From assembly GCF_018729455.1 (NCBI RefSeq), contig NZ_JAHHZF010000006.1:134942-198941 (forward strand): DNA of 64,000 nt. The letters run 5' to 3'. Positions 27,483 through 37,089 of the stretch are shown piece by piece. A program made the position numbers and the translations under genes. Numbering within the stretch: position 1 is the stretch's first letter; each line of letters starts with the position of its first letter. Under the pieces are notes generated by a model. The model did no database searches. It saw nothing but the letters and a program-made list of their open reading frames with translations, and was not told the DNA's origin. Origin of the DNA: Prosthecodimorpha staleyi. GTDB lineage: Bacteria; Pseudomonadota; Alphaproteobacteria; Rhizobiales; Ancalomicrobiaceae.

Positions 27483-27507
27483 GCCGCAGCCCCACCGGGA
27501 CTGCGGC
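27483..27507. repeat. 25-base hairpin-containing direct repeat, copy 2
   Basis: An exact second copy of the unit at 26042-26066. It lies between the toxin-antitoxin promoter region and the stop codon of the EmrB-like gene, so it could also act as a terminator hairpin for the latter. Confidence 0.7.
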
Positions 27508-27522
27508 CGGTCTCCTGGCCCC

Positions 27523-29115
27523 TCAATCCGCCACCGCATGGGCCGGATCCACCTTGGCGGGCGTCTTGCCGACGCGGATCAGGAGGAGGAGCGGGAGGGC
27601 GGCGAGGCTGATGAAGGTCATCAGGCGGAAGTCGTTGGCATAGGCGATGATCACCGCCTGGGCGGTGACCAGCTGCTCGAGCAGGGCGCGGCCGGTCGTC
27701 GTGGCGGGATCGACCAGGGCGGCGGACGGGAATTGCAGGCCGAGATTCCAGGGCGTCAGGCTCTCGGTCAGGCGGGCATGCATCAGCGTGGTGGTCGAGG
27801 TCAGCTGCGCGATCACGATCGAGACGCCGACGGCGCTGCCGAGATTGCGGATCAGCGTCCAGACCGCGGTGCCCTCGGTGCGGTAGCGCGTCGGCAGGGT
27901 CGCGAAGGCGACCGTGTTGAGCGGCACGAAGACGAAGCCGAGGCCGACCCCCTGCATGATCGAGGTCCAGACGATCGTGCTGGCGGCGGTGTCGGCGGTC
28001 ATGCCGGTCATGAAGACCAGCGGCAGGGTCGACAGGATCAGGCCGGTCAGGATCATCAGCCGCGCGTCGATCCGGCCGAGCAGGCGGCCGGTGACCATCA
28101 TGGCCGCCATGGTGCCGATGCCGCGCGTGCCGAGCAGCAGGCCGGCCTGCATGACCGGATAGCCGATGACGTTCTGCACGAAGGGCGTGACGAGCGCCAT
28201 GGTGGCGAGCAGGATGATGCCGACCACGAACATGAACACGACGCCGACCGAAAAGTTGGTGTCGCGGAAGATCTGGATCGGGATGAACGGCCGTTCCGCG
28301 GTCAGCGAATGGACGACGAAATACCAGAGCCCGGCCGCGGCGACGATCGCCTCGGCGCGGATCTCGGCCGAATCGAACCAGCCGAGCGACTCGCCCCGGT
28401 CGAGCATCAATTGCGCCGCGCCGATGCCGATCGACAGGGCCGCGAAGCCGAACCAGTCGAAGCGCATGCCCGGCTGGGTCGGCGTCTCCTGCATGAAGGC
28501 GGCGAGGCCGAGCACGGTGGCGATGCCGAAGGGCAGGTTGACGAAGAAGACCCAGTGCCAGGACAGCGTATCGGTCAGCCAGCCGCCGAGCGTCGGGCCC
28601 ATGATCGGGCCGATCATCACGCCCATGCCCCAGACCGCCATGGCCTGGCCGCGCCGCTCGGGCGGATAGATGGCCATCATCACCGCCTGGCTCAGCGGCA
28701 CCAGCGCGGCGCCGAAGACGCCCTGCAGCAGGCGGTAGAGCACCATGTCGGTGATCGACTGGGCGATGCCGCACAGCATCGATGCCACGGTGAAGCCGGC
28801 CGCGCAGACGATCAGCACCTTCTTGGTGCCGAAGCGCATGGCCAGCCAGCCGACCGGCGCGGTCATGATCGCGGCGGCGACGATATAGGAGGTCAGCACC
28901 CAGTTGACCTGGTCGAGCGTGGCCGACAGGCTGCCCTGCATGTAGGGCAGCGCCACATTGGCGATGGTCGTGTCGAGCGCCTGCATGATCGTCGCCGCCA
29001 TCAGGCAGACGGTGATCATGCCGCGGTTCTTGACCACGCCGGCCGAGGCGGCCCCGCTCTGGGCTGCCCCCGCCGGGGCTGCGGCGGGGGCCTTGCCTGC
29101 GCCGGGGCCGCTCAC
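27523..29115 (-). CDS. emrB: DHA2-family MFS multidrug efflux permease (EmrB-like)
   Basis: A 530-residue permease with 14 predicted transmembrane segments. DHA2 signatures include ALDTTIANVALPYMQGSL in the first helix, LQGVFGAALVPLSQA, and GPTLGGWLTDTLSWHWVFFVNLPFG (motif C). It starts at a GTG that overlaps the TGA of the upstream HlyD-like gene (GTGA); the first 37 residues are an Ala/Pro-rich cytoplasmic extension. With EmrA and an outer membrane channel it would export hydrophobic compounds by proton antiport. It is the last gene of marR-emrA-emrB. Confidence 0.9.
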   Translation of the reverse strand: MSGPGAGKAPAAAPAGAAQSGAASAGVVKNRGMITVCLMAATIMQALDTTIANVALPYMQGSLSATLDQVNWVLTSYIVAAAIMTAPVGWLAMRFGTKKVLIVCAAGFTVASMLCGIAQSITDMVLYRLLQGVFGAALVPLSQAVMMAIYPPERRGQAMAVWGMGVMIGPIMGPTLGGWLTDTLSWHWVFFVNLPFGIATVLGLAAFMQETPTQPGMRFDWFGFAALSIGIGAAQLMLDRGESLGWFDSAEIRAEAIVAAAGLWYFVVHSLTAERPFIPIQIFRDTNFSVGVVFMFVVGIILLATMALVTPFVQNVIGYPVMQAGLLLGTRGIGTMAAMMVTGRLLGRIDARLMILTGLILSTLPLVFMTGMTADTAASTIVWTSIMQGVGLGFVFVPLNTVAFATLPTRYRTEGTAVWTLIRNLGSAVGVSIVIAQLTSTTTLMHARLTESLTPWNLGLQFPSAALVDPATTTGRALLEQLVTAQAVIIAYANDFRLMTFISLAALPLLLLIRVGKTPAKVDPAHAVAD

Positions 29116-30317
29116 CGGACGGTCGGCGCGACCGACTTCGGTGCGCCCTCCCCGCCCGCGAAGGCCGGCAGGCCGACCAGCCCGGCGAGGCTGCGCTTGC
29201 GGCCGGTATCGATCGAAACGTCGGCGCTCATGCCGGCGCGCAGGCCGGTCGTGTCCTCGCCCGGCGCGAAGGCGACCCGGACCGGCACGCGCTGGACAAC
29301 CTTGACCCAGTTGCCCGACGCGTTCTGCGCCGGCAGGATCGAGAATTGCGCGCCCGTGCCGGGACTGATCGCATCGACCGTGCCGTGCCAGACCCGGCCC
29401 GGATAGGCATCGACCGTTATCTCGACCGGCAGGCCCGGCCGGACGAATTCGAGATCGGTCTCCTTCGGATTGGCGTCGACCCACAGCCGGTCGGTGCCGA
29501 CAATCGCGAAGACGGTGGTGCCGGCGGTCAAGTAGCGGCCCATCTGGATAGACGGCACCTGGGTGGCCATGCCGGCGATCGGCGAGCGCAGGACGGTGTT
29601 GTCGAGGTCGCGCTGCGCCATGTCGCGCTTGGACAGCGCCTCGCGATAGGGCGGAAAGCGGTCGATCGGCAGCGCCGGATCGCCGAGCAGCTGATTGAGG
29701 GCGGCGACGCGGCTCTGCTTCAGGGTCTCGGCCTGCGAGCGCACCGCGGCCAAGGCCAGCCGCACGGTCTCAACATCGGTCTGGGTCGCAACCCGGTTGC
29801 CGAGCAGCGACGACTTGCGTTCGAGATCCTTCTCACGCAGCTCGATGCTCTCCTCCGCGATGACGATCTGGCGGGCGAGGCTCGCCACCGACGTGGTCAG
29901 GTTGGCATGGTCGGCGCGCACCGACTGCAGCTTGGCTTCGGCCTCGGCCAGCGCCAGCCGATAGGATTCCGGATCGATCGCGAAGAGCGGGTCACCCGGC
30001 CGGACCTTCTGGCCCTCGGTCACGTCGATGCGCACGACCCGCCCGGAGACCTCCGGGGTGATCAGCACCTTCTCGGCGCCGACATAGCTGTTGTCGGTCG
30101 AGATCCAGCGGCCGCCGGCAAGCCAGAGCGCGCCGCCGCCGACCGCGGCCGCCAGCGGCAGCACGACCATCAGCACGAAGCGCATCCCGGCCTTGCGGTT
30201 GCGCCGCTGGGTGGCGGCTTCGACGGCGGCGTGCGGCGCCGGCAGTGCCAGAGGGCCGGATGCAGCCGAAGCCGCGACTTCGGCCTTCGGCGCGGCGGGG
30301 GCGGTGTCAGTCGGCAT
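29112..30317 (-). CDS. emrA: HlyD/EmrA-type membrane fusion protein
   Basis: A 401-residue periplasmic adaptor. A single N-terminal transmembrane helix (about 50-72) is followed by a biotinyl-lipoyl-like domain (GRVVRIDVTEGQKVRPGDPLFAIDP), a long coiled-coil hairpin (about 115-205) and a beta-barrel part with LWVDANPKETDLEFVRPGLPVEI. It bridges EmrB to an outer membrane TolC-type channel, which is not encoded here. It overlaps marR by eleven bases and emrB by four, so the three genes are one unit. Confidence 0.92.
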   Translation of the reverse strand: MPTDTAPAAPKAEVAASAASGPLALPAPHAAVEAATQRRNRKAGMRFVLMVVLPLAAAVGGGALWLAGGRWISTDNSYVGAEKVLITPEVSGRVVRIDVTEGQKVRPGDPLFAIDPESYRLALAEAEAKLQSVRADHANLTTSVASLARQIVIAEESIELREKDLERKSSLLGNRVATQTDVETVRLALAAVRSQAETLKQSRVAALNQLLGDPALPIDRFPPYREALSKRDMAQRDLDNTVLRSPIAGMATQVPSIQMGRYLTAGTTVFAIVGTDRLWVDANPKETDLEFVRPGLPVEITVDAYPGRVWHGTVDAISPGTGAQFSILPAQNASGNWVKVVQRVPVRVAFAPGEDTTGLRAGMSADVSIDTGRKRSLAGLVGLPAFAGGEGAPKSVAPTVR

Positions 30318-30810
30318 GGGCAAGCTCCGAATCCGCTGCGACCGCATGACAATCGGCGCCGGATTTGATGTTCTGCTTGATGGCGTTGAGCGAGGCCTTC
30401 AGCGTGGCGACGGCCTCCGGCGTAAAGCCGGCCAGCATCTCGTCGGTGATCGCGAGAGCCAGCGGTGCCAGATCCTCGACGGCGCGGCGGCCGGCCTCGG
30501 TCGTGAAGAGGAGGTTGGCGCGGCGGTCGCTCGGATGCGGCCGACGCTCGACCAGCCCCTGCGCGTCCAGCCGGTCGATCAGCCGCGTCAGGGTGATCGG
30601 CTGGATTTCCAGGAGCTCGGCCAGTTCGGCCTGGGTCCGCCCCTCCTGGACATAGAGCTTGCCGAGCAGCGCCCATTGCGCACGGGTCGTGCCGCATTCC
30701 CGCGCCCGCTGATCGACAAAGGACCGGATCTGGCGCGCCGTATCGACCAGCAGGAGAAACACCTCCCGGCGCGGATCGGCATAAAGGGACTGTAGCTGAG
30801 CCTTCGACAT
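30307..30810 (-). CDS. MarR-family regulator of the efflux operon
   Basis: A 167-residue winged-helix regulator. The recognition region is RTQAELAELLEIQPITLTRLIDRLDAQGLVERRPHPSDRRANLLFTTEAGR, with the DRR wing typical of MarR. The start at 30810 was chosen because it gives the usual length; the open frame further upstream runs through the palindrome. The operator palindrome ten bases upstream suggests autoregulation of marR-emrA-emrB. Confidence 0.9.
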   Translation of the reverse strand: MSKAQLQSLYADPRREVFLLLVDTARQIRSFVDQRARECGTTRAQWALLGKLYVQEGRTQAELAELLEIQPITLTRLIDRLDAQGLVERRPHPSDRRANLLFTTEAGRRAVEDLAPLALAITDEMLAGFTPEAVATLKASLNAIKQNIKSGADCHAVAADSELAHAD

Positions 30811-30819
30811 GCGCTCAAT

Positions 30820-30833
30820 ATAAGCATGCTTAT
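30820..30833. promoter_or_regulatory. MarR operator palindrome
   Basis: ATAAGCATGCTTAT is a perfect 14-base palindrome, AT-rich at its ends, located just upstream of marR and 134 bases before the divergent EamA gene. MarR dimers bind sites of this size. Confidence 0.6.
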
Positions 30834-30967
30834 TATATGGAAAAGGGACTTTGAGCATGGCAGGAATGCACAAGCGCTTCGGCTCGCCCTGCCTTGCGCG
30901 AAACTTCGGCTTCTGAAACAAAACGCCCGGGTGCCGTGCCCTGTCGCGACGGCCGACCGAGGTCGCC

Positions 30968-31861
30968 ATGGATCGTCTTGCGCCGGGCCATACCACCGGC
31001 ATTCTTCTCTATTCGGCTGGAATCTTCTTCTTCGCCCTCAACGACGCGCTCGGCAAATGGCTGGTCGCCGACTATTCGGTCGGCCAGCTCCTGTTGCTGC
31101 GCACGATCGGAGCGGTCTTCGTGCTGGCGCCGCTCATCTGGATGCACCGGCCGGCGCTGTTCGGCGGCGGCCAGACCGGGCTGAAGCTCGCCCGCGTCGC
31201 CTGCATGGCGGCCGATACCTTCGCCTTCTACTATTCGACGCTCTATCTTCCGCTCGCCGACGTGATGACCTTCTACATGGCGGCACCGCTGCTGATCACC
31301 GCGATCGCGGTGCCGTTCCTGGGCGAGAAGGTCGGCATCTGGCGCTGGTCGGCGATCCTGGTCGGCTTCGTCGGCGTGGTCATCGCCCTGAAGCCGACCG
31401 GTGCGGCCGTCTCGATGGTCTCGCTGATCGCCCTGTTCGGCTCGACCATGTATGCGGCCGGCGTCACCATCACGCGCGCGCTCAAGGATACCCACTGGCT
31501 GCAGCTGGTGACGTGGCAGTTCGCCGGCGCCGGCCTGACCGGCCTGGTCACGGCGCCGATCGGCTGGGTCACGCCCGGCCCGGTGGATCTGATCCTGCTG
31601 TTCCTGCTCGGCGTCGTCGCGGTCGTCTGCTTCATCCTGATCGTCCGCGCGCTCTCGAACACGCCCGCCTCGGTGCTCGCCCCGTTCCAGTACAGCTCGA
31701 TCCTGTGGGCGGCCGTGATGGGCTGGCTGGTCTGGGGCGACGTGCCGACGCGCGAGATCGTCATCGGCAACGCCATCATCGTGGCGAGCGGGCTCTATCT
31801 CTTCTATCGCGAGCGGCGGCGTGGCTCGGACGTCGCCGACCGGATCGAACCGATCCCGTGA
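30968..31861 (+). CDS. EamA/DMT-family transporter
   Basis: A 297-residue protein with ten predicted transmembrane helices arranged as two EamA repeats (about 10-138 and 150-282). Features include FFFALNDALGKW in the first helix, YFYYSTLYLPLADVMTF-like residues, and FLGEKVGIWRWSAILVGFVGVVIAL closing the first repeat. Drug/metabolite carriers of this type export amino acids or other small molecules; the substrate cannot be told. It is divergent from marR. Confidence 0.85.
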   Translation: MDRLAPGHTTGILLYSAGIFFFALNDALGKWLVADYSVGQLLLLRTIGAVFVLAPLIWMHRPALFGGGQTGLKLARVACMAADTFAFYYSTLYLPLADVMTFYMAAPLLITAIAVPFLGEKVGIWRWSAILVGFVGVVIALKPTGAAVSMVSLIALFGSTMYAAGVTITRALKDTHWLQLVTWQFAGAGLTGLVTAPIGWVTPGPVDLILLFLLGVVAVVCFILIVRALSNTPASVLAPFQYSSILWAAVMGWLVWGDVPTREIVIGNAIIVASGLYLFYRERRRGSDVADRIEPIP

Positions 31862-31982
31862 ATCGACCTCATCCGGGCGCCGGACATGCCATGCGGTTTC
31901 CAACGAGGTTGCACTGCAGCATCGGGCGGACCAAGGTGGCGCCAGCGGTCCGAGGGGCGGGCCGCCGGACGGAACGGACGTC

Positions 31983-32972
31983 ATGCGGCCATCGATCATT
32001 CTTCTCGCCGCCGCGCTGGTCGGGCTCGGCGGCTTCGTCGGCTATCGGCAGTATCTCGCTACCCAGGCGACGCACCTGCCGGAAGGCGTGACCGCCTCGA
32101 ACGGACGGATCGAGGTCGAGCGCGTCGACATCGCCTCGAAATATGCCGGCCGGCTCCTGGAGATGCTGGTGCGCGAGGGCGACTTCGTCGAGAAGGGCGC
32201 GGTCGTCGCCCGGCTCGACACCAGCGAGATCCGCGCCCAATTGGCCGCCGCCGCCGCCACCGCCCAGCGCGCCGTCCAGACGATCGGCCGCGCCGAGGCC
32301 GAGACGGCGATGCGCGAGGCCGAACTGGCCCTGGCCGAGGTGGAGCTGAAGCGGGCCAGCGAGCTGCACGACCGCTCGGTCACCTCGCAGGCCGAGGTCG
32401 ACCGCCGCGCCGCCCAGCGCAACGTCGCCGCCGCGGCCGTCAAGGCGGCGAAATCCGCGATCGGCGAGGCGGAGGGCGCGCGCGCCGTCGCCGATGCCCA
32501 GGTCCGCCAGATCCAGGCCATGCTCGACGACATGACGCTGACCGCCCCGGTCGCCGGCCGGGTCGAATACCGGCTGGTGCAGACCGGCGAGGTGGTCGCC
32601 GCCGGCGCACGGGTCGCGACCCTGCTCGATCTCTCCGACGTGAACATGACCGTGTTCCTGCCGACGCGACTGGTCGGCAGGGTCCGGCTCGGGGCCGACG
32701 CACGCATCCGGCTCGATGCCGCATCGGAATTCGTCATTCCGGCCAAGGTCTCCTTCGTCGCCGCGGAAGCGCAATTCACGCCCAAGACCGTCGAGACCGA
32801 GACCGAGCGCGACAAGCTGATGTACCGGGTCAAGGTCAGCATCGCCCCGGATCTGCTGGTGACGCGGCGCGACTATGTCAAGGCGGGCCTGACCGGCAAC
32901 GCCTATCTGCTCACCGGCCGCGACGCCTTCCCGCCCGAACTGGCGCCGAGGCTGCCCGATGCCCGCCCCTGA
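31983..32972 (+). CDS. HlyD-family secretion protein (YhiI-like)
   Basis: A 329-residue adaptor. The N-terminal membrane anchor (about 4-22) is followed by a lipoyl-like half (IEVERVDIASKYAGRLLEMLVREGDFVEKGAVVARLD), a coiled coil (about 90-185) rich in Ala/Glu, and the second lipoyl half (LTAPVAGRVEYRLVQTGEVV). It overlaps the downstream ABC gene by 14 bases. Together with that ATPase/permease and the separate permease it forms a tripartite efflux set like E. coli YhiI-RbbA-YhhJ. Confidence 0.88.
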   Translation: MRPSIILLAAALVGLGGFVGYRQYLATQATHLPEGVTASNGRIEVERVDIASKYAGRLLEMLVREGDFVEKGAVVARLDTSEIRAQLAAAAATAQRAVQTIGRAEAETAMREAELALAEVELKRASELHDRSVTSQAEVDRRAAQRNVAAAAVKAAKSAIGEAEGARAVADAQVRQIQAMLDDMTLTAPVAGRVEYRLVQTGEVVAAGARVATLLDLSDVNMTVFLPTRLVGRVRLGADARIRLDAASEFVIPAKVSFVAAEAQFTPKTVETETERDKLMYRVKVSIAPDLLVTRRDYVKAGLTGNAYLLTGRDAFPPELAPRLPDARP

Positions 32973-35778
32973 CATCGCCCCGGACGGCGACGCGGCGGCC
33001 ACAGTCGTTGACCCAGCGCCGGCCTGGACGGTCGCGCTCGACGGCATCGTCCATCGCTACGGCAAGACGCTGGCGCTCGACGGGGTCGGCCTGACGCTCG
33101 CCGCCGGCTCGGCGACCGCCGTGATCGGACCGGACGGGGTCGGCAAGTCGACCCTGCTCGGGCTGATCGCCGGCGTGAAGCGGCTGCAGGCCGGGACGGT
33201 CGCGGTGCTCGGCGGCGACATGGCCGACCGCCGCCACCGCGATGCGGTCGCCGGCCACATCGCCTACATGCCGCAGGGTCTCGGACGCAATCTCTACCCG
33301 ACCCTGTCGGTGACCGAGAACATCGCCTTCCACGCCGCCCTGTTCGGCCTGACGCCGGCCGAGCGCGACGCACGCGTCCACCGCCTGCTGGCGGCGACCG
33401 GCCTCGCGCCCTTTGCCGATCGCCCGGCCGGCAAGCTGTCGGGCGGCATGAAGCAGAAGCTGTCGCTCTGCTGCGCGCTCGTCCACGATCCCGATCTTCT
33501 GATCCTCGACGAGCCGACCACCGGCGTCGATCCGTTGTCGCGCCGCCAGTTCTGGGAACTGATCGCCGACATCCGCGCCGGCCGGCCGGGCATGACCGTC
33601 CTGGTCGCCACCGCCTATATGGACGAGGCGGAGCGCTTCGACCGCATCGTCGCCGTCGCCGACGGCCGGATCATCGCCGACGGCCCGACCCGCGACATCC
33701 TGGCCGCCGCCGGCGCGTCCGGACTGGAGGACGCCTATCGCCGGCTCCAGGCCGGCAGCGGCGGCGCCGTCCCCGCGCCCTTCGCGATCGCCCCGCGCGT
33801 GCAGCATGACGGGCCGCCCGCCATTGCGGCCGAGGGCCTGACCCGGCGCTTCGGCGACTTCACCGCGGTCGACCATGTCAGCTTCCGCATCGAGCGCGGC
33901 GAGATCTTCGGCTTCCTCGGCTCCAACGGCTGCGGCAAGACGACCACGATGAAGATGCTGACCGGCCTGCTGCCGGCGACGGAAGGTACCGCCGAACTGC
34001 TCGGGTTGCCCGTCGATGCCGGCGATCTCGCCGTCCGCATGCGGGTCGGCTACATGTCGCAGGGCTTCTCGCTCTACGAGGAGCTGTCGGTGCGCGGCAA
34101 TCTCGACTTCCACGCCGCCGTCTACCACCTGCATGGCGCGGCCGCGCGCACCCGGGTCGCCGAGACGATCGATCGGTTCGGGCTCGGCGAGGTCGCCGAC
34201 GCCATGCCGGCCGCCCTGCCGCTCGGCATCCGCCAGCGCCTGCAACTCGCCGCCGCCTGCCTGCACAAGCCGGAAGTGCTGATCCTCGACGAGCCGACCT
34301 CGGGGGTCGATCCGGAGGCGCGCGACTCTTTCTGGCGCCATCTCGGCGAACTGTCCCGGCGCGACGGCGTCACGATCTTCGTCTCGACGCATTTCATGAA
34401 CGAGGCCGAGCGTTGCGACCGCATCTCGCTGATGCATGCCGGCCGGGTGCTCGCCGTCGGCGCACCGGCGGAGATCGTCGCGGCGGCCGGCACGCGCACG
34501 CTCGAGGATGCCTTCATCCAGGTGCTGGAACGGGAGAGCGGACAGGACCCGAAAGAGTCCGGCCCAGCCGTCAAGGCCGTCGCCCCGGTGGCGACGGAAC
34601 AAGCGAACGGCGAAGGCCCGACGGCTGAGCGCCCGCTCGGCCGGCGCGATCCGACCATCGCCCGGACGCTCGCCTTCGCCATGCGCGAGGCGCGCGAACT
34701 GCTGCGCGACCGGGTACGCCTCGCCTTCGGACTGATCGGCCCGATGGCGCTGCTGGTCGTGTTCGCCTTCGGCATCTCCTTCGACGTGGAGAAGCTGACC
34801 TATGCCGCCTTCGACCGCGACCAGTCGATCGAGAGCCGCGACCTGCTGCGCTCCCTGTCCGGCTCGCGCTATTTCGAGGAGCGGCCGCCGATCGTCACGG
34901 AGGCGGAGGCCGACCGCCGGCTGATCGACGGCGAATTGCGGCTGGTCGTGTCGATCCCGCCCGGCTTCGGCCGCGACCTGCTGCAGGGCCGCCGCCCAGA
35001 GATCGGCTTCACGGTCGACGGCGCCAATACATTCCGCGCCGAGACGGTCAGGAGCTATGTGCAGGGCGTCGTGCTCGGCTACGCGGCGGAAAAGCTCGCA
35101 GCCTCCCCGCTCGGCGGCGCCGCGGCGGCCGAGGCCGTCGCCTTCGTGCCGCGCTTCGCCTACAATCAGGCCTTCCTGAGCGTCAATGCGATCACGCCCG
35201 GCGTGATCATGCTGCTCCTGGTGCTGATCCCGGCCATGATGACGGCGCTCGGCGTGGTGCGCGAGAAGGAGATCGGCTCGATCGCCAACCTGCGCGCGTC
35301 GCCGGCGCGGGTCGCCGAATTCCTGATCGGCAAGCAACTGCCCTATGCGGCGCTCGGGCTCGTCGCCGGGCTCGCCATGGTGGCGATCGCGGTCTTCGCC
35401 TTCGGGGTGCCGTTCCGCGGCTCGGGCCTGGCGCTCGCCGCCGGCGCGGCGCTCTACGTGCTGGCGACGACCGGCTTCGGGCTGCTCATCTCGACCGCCG
35501 TCGGCACCCAGGTGGCGGCGATCTTCGCCACCGCGATCCTGAGCGTCGTGCCGGCGATCAACTTCTCGGGCTTCCTCTACCCGCTCTCGGCCACCGACGG
35601 GGCGGCCTGGTGGGTCGGCACGCTGTTCCCCTCGTCCTGGTTCCAGACCATCGCGCTCGGCATCTTCGCCAAGGGGCTCGGCCCGGCCGATCTCCTGCCC
35701 CACTATGCCGCGCTCGCCGGCTTCGGTCTCGTCTTCGTGACCGCCGCCGTCCTGCTGCTCGACAAGCAGGAGCACTGA
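32959..35778 (+). CDS. ABC transporter with two ATPase domains fused to an ABC-2 permease (RbbA-like)
   Basis: A 939-residue protein. The first ATPase (about 25-270) has Walker A GPDGVGKS, signature LSGGMKQK and Walker B LLILDEP. The second (about 285-525) has Walker A GSNGCGKTT, Walker B VLILDEP and the signature LPLGIRQR, the variant common in this exporter subfamily. A linker is followed by an ABC-2 permease (about 570-939) with six predicted helices and a large extracytoplasmic domain. It probably exports a lipid or hydrophobic compound; the ribosome-linked function proposed for E. coli RbbA cannot be inferred here. It is coupled with the HlyD gene. Confidence 0.87.
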   Translation: MPAPDIAPDGDAAATVVDPAPAWTVALDGIVHRYGKTLALDGVGLTLAAGSATAVIGPDGVGKSTLLGLIAGVKRLQAGTVAVLGGDMADRRHRDAVAGHIAYMPQGLGRNLYPTLSVTENIAFHAALFGLTPAERDARVHRLLAATGLAPFADRPAGKLSGGMKQKLSLCCALVHDPDLLILDEPTTGVDPLSRRQFWELIADIRAGRPGMTVLVATAYMDEAERFDRIVAVADGRIIADGPTRDILAAAGASGLEDAYRRLQAGSGGAVPAPFAIAPRVQHDGPPAIAAEGLTRRFGDFTAVDHVSFRIERGEIFGFLGSNGCGKTTTMKMLTGLLPATEGTAELLGLPVDAGDLAVRMRVGYMSQGFSLYEELSVRGNLDFHAAVYHLHGAAARTRVAETIDRFGLGEVADAMPAALPLGIRQRLQLAAACLHKPEVLILDEPTSGVDPEARDSFWRHLGELSRRDGVTIFVSTHFMNEAERCDRISLMHAGRVLAVGAPAEIVAAAGTRTLEDAFIQVLERESGQDPKESGPAVKAVAPVATEQANGEGPTAERPLGRRDPTIARTLAFAMREARELLRDRVRLAFGLIGPMALLVVFAFGISFDVEKLTYAAFDRDQSIESRDLLRSLSGSRYFEERPPIVTEAEADRRLIDGELRLVVSIPPGFGRDLLQGRRPEIGFTVDGANTFRAETVRSYVQGVVLGYAAEKLAASPLGGAAAAEAVAFVPRFAYNQAFLSVNAITPGVIMLLLVLIPAMMTALGVVREKEIGSIANLRASPARVAEFLIGKQLPYAALGLVAGLAMVAIAVFAFGVPFRGSGLALAAGAALYVLATTGFGLLISTAVGTQVAAIFATAILSVVPAINFSGFLYPLSATDGAAWWVGTLFPSSWFQTIALGIFAKGLGPADLLPHYAALAGFGLVFVTAAVLLLDKQEH

Positions 35779-35783
35779 CCGCC

Positions 35784-36911
35784 ATGCTGCGCGCGATCGA
35801 CAACATCTGGCATCTGGTTCTGAAGGAATTCGCCAGCCTCGCCGGCGACCGGGTCATGCTGGTGCTGATCTTCTACGCCTTCTCGATGGCCATCGTGACG
35901 GTCGCCAACGGCGTCAAGCTGGAAGTCTCCAATGCCAGCGTGGCGGTGATCGATCTCGACCGCAGCCCGGCCGTCGACCGCATCGTCGACGCCGTGCGCC
36001 CGCCCTATTTCCGGGCGCCGGTCAGGGTCGATGCCGCCGGCGCCGAACAGGGCATGGATCGCGGCCGCTATACCTTCCTGCTGTCCTTCCCGCCCGGCTT
36101 CGAAGCCGACCTGCTGGCCGGCCGCAAGCCGGAGATCGGCCTGACCGTCGACGCGACCGCCATGACCCAGGCCGGCAACGGCGTCGCCTATCTGCGCGAG
36201 ATCGTGTCGACTGAGACCGCCCGCTACCTGTCCGCCAAGGGCGTCGAGGCGGGCCTGCCGGTCGGCGCCGTGATCCGCCAGGCCTTCAATCCCAATCTCG
36301 ACGGCGTGCGCTACAACGCCGTCATGCAGCTGGTGAATTCGATCACCATCCTGTCGATCATCCTGGTCGGCGCGGCGGTGATCCGCGAGCGCGAGCACGG
36401 CACCATCGAGCATCTGCTGGTCATGCCGGTCCGGCCGACCGAGATCGCGCTCGGCAAGATCATCGCCAACGGGCTGGTCGTCCTGATAGCGGTCTTCTTC
36501 GCCATCGAGGTGGTGTTGCGCGGCGTGCTCGACGTGCCGATCGCCGGGTCGGTGCCGCTGTTCCTGGCCGGCACCGCCGTCTATCTCTTCGCCACCACCG
36601 CCCTCGGCATCGTGCTGGCGACGCTCGCCAATTCGATGCCGCAGCTCGGCCTGATGGCGATCCCGGTGTTCATCACCATGCAGCTCCTGTCCGGCGCCAT
36701 GACGCCACTCGAAAGCATGCCGAAGGTGCTGCAGGAGGCCATGCACGTCTCGCCCTCGGTCTATTTCGTGCAATTCTCCCAGGCGATCCTCTATCGCGGC
36801 GCCGGCTTCGAGGTGGTCTGGTTCCCCCTCGCCATGATGGCCGGCATCGGCGCAGCCCTGCTCGCCTTCGCGGTCTCCCGCTTCCGCCGCATGCTCGAAA
36901 AGAGCGGCTGA
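35784..36911 (+). CDS. ABC-2 type permease (YhhJ-like)
   Basis: A 375-residue permease. An N-terminal helix is followed by an extracytoplasmic domain (about 45-190) and five to six helices in the C-terminal half, including SIILVGAAVIREREHGTIEHLLVMPV, the coupling-helix region of ABC-2 transporters. It starts five bases after the RbbA-like gene stop, so the trio is one operon. It is the second permease half needed by the twin-ATPase protein. Confidence 0.88.
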   Translation: MLRAIDNIWHLVLKEFASLAGDRVMLVLIFYAFSMAIVTVANGVKLEVSNASVAVIDLDRSPAVDRIVDAVRPPYFRAPVRVDAAGAEQGMDRGRYTFLLSFPPGFEADLLAGRKPEIGLTVDATAMTQAGNGVAYLREIVSTETARYLSAKGVEAGLPVGAVIRQAFNPNLDGVRYNAVMQLVNSITILSIILVGAAVIREREHGTIEHLLVMPVRPTEIALGKIIANGLVVLIAVFFAIEVVLRGVLDVPIAGSVPLFLAGTAVYLFATTALGIVLATLANSMPQLGLMAIPVFITMQLLSGAMTPLESMPKVLQEAMHVSPSVYFVQFSQAILYRGAGFEVVWFPLAMMAGIGAALLAFAVSRFRRMLEKSG

Positions 36912-37089
36912 CCGGACCGCTCCGCCCCTGCCCGCCCCGCCTACGACCGAATACGCAGGCGGGGTCGGATCAACGCTTTCGCTGGGGAAGCCGACTAGCC
37001 TTCTCGTCATGCAGCCGAACCGGCCGGGTCCTCACGGGGTCCGGCGGGCTCGGCTTGCGACCGAAAGGCCACCAGCGGGGAGAGCGTGC

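Noticed and set aside
34195-34275. Loss of function of the second ATPase of the RbbA-like protein because its signature reads LPLGIRQR instead of LSGGQ
   Set aside because: The LPLG-x-x-Q-R variant is common in this exporter subfamily, and Walker A and B are intact.
32911-35775. A minus-strand open frame of about 950 codons opposite the RbbA-like ABC gene
   Set aside because: Shadow of the ABC transporter; the true gene has Walker and permease motifs, the antisense frame none.
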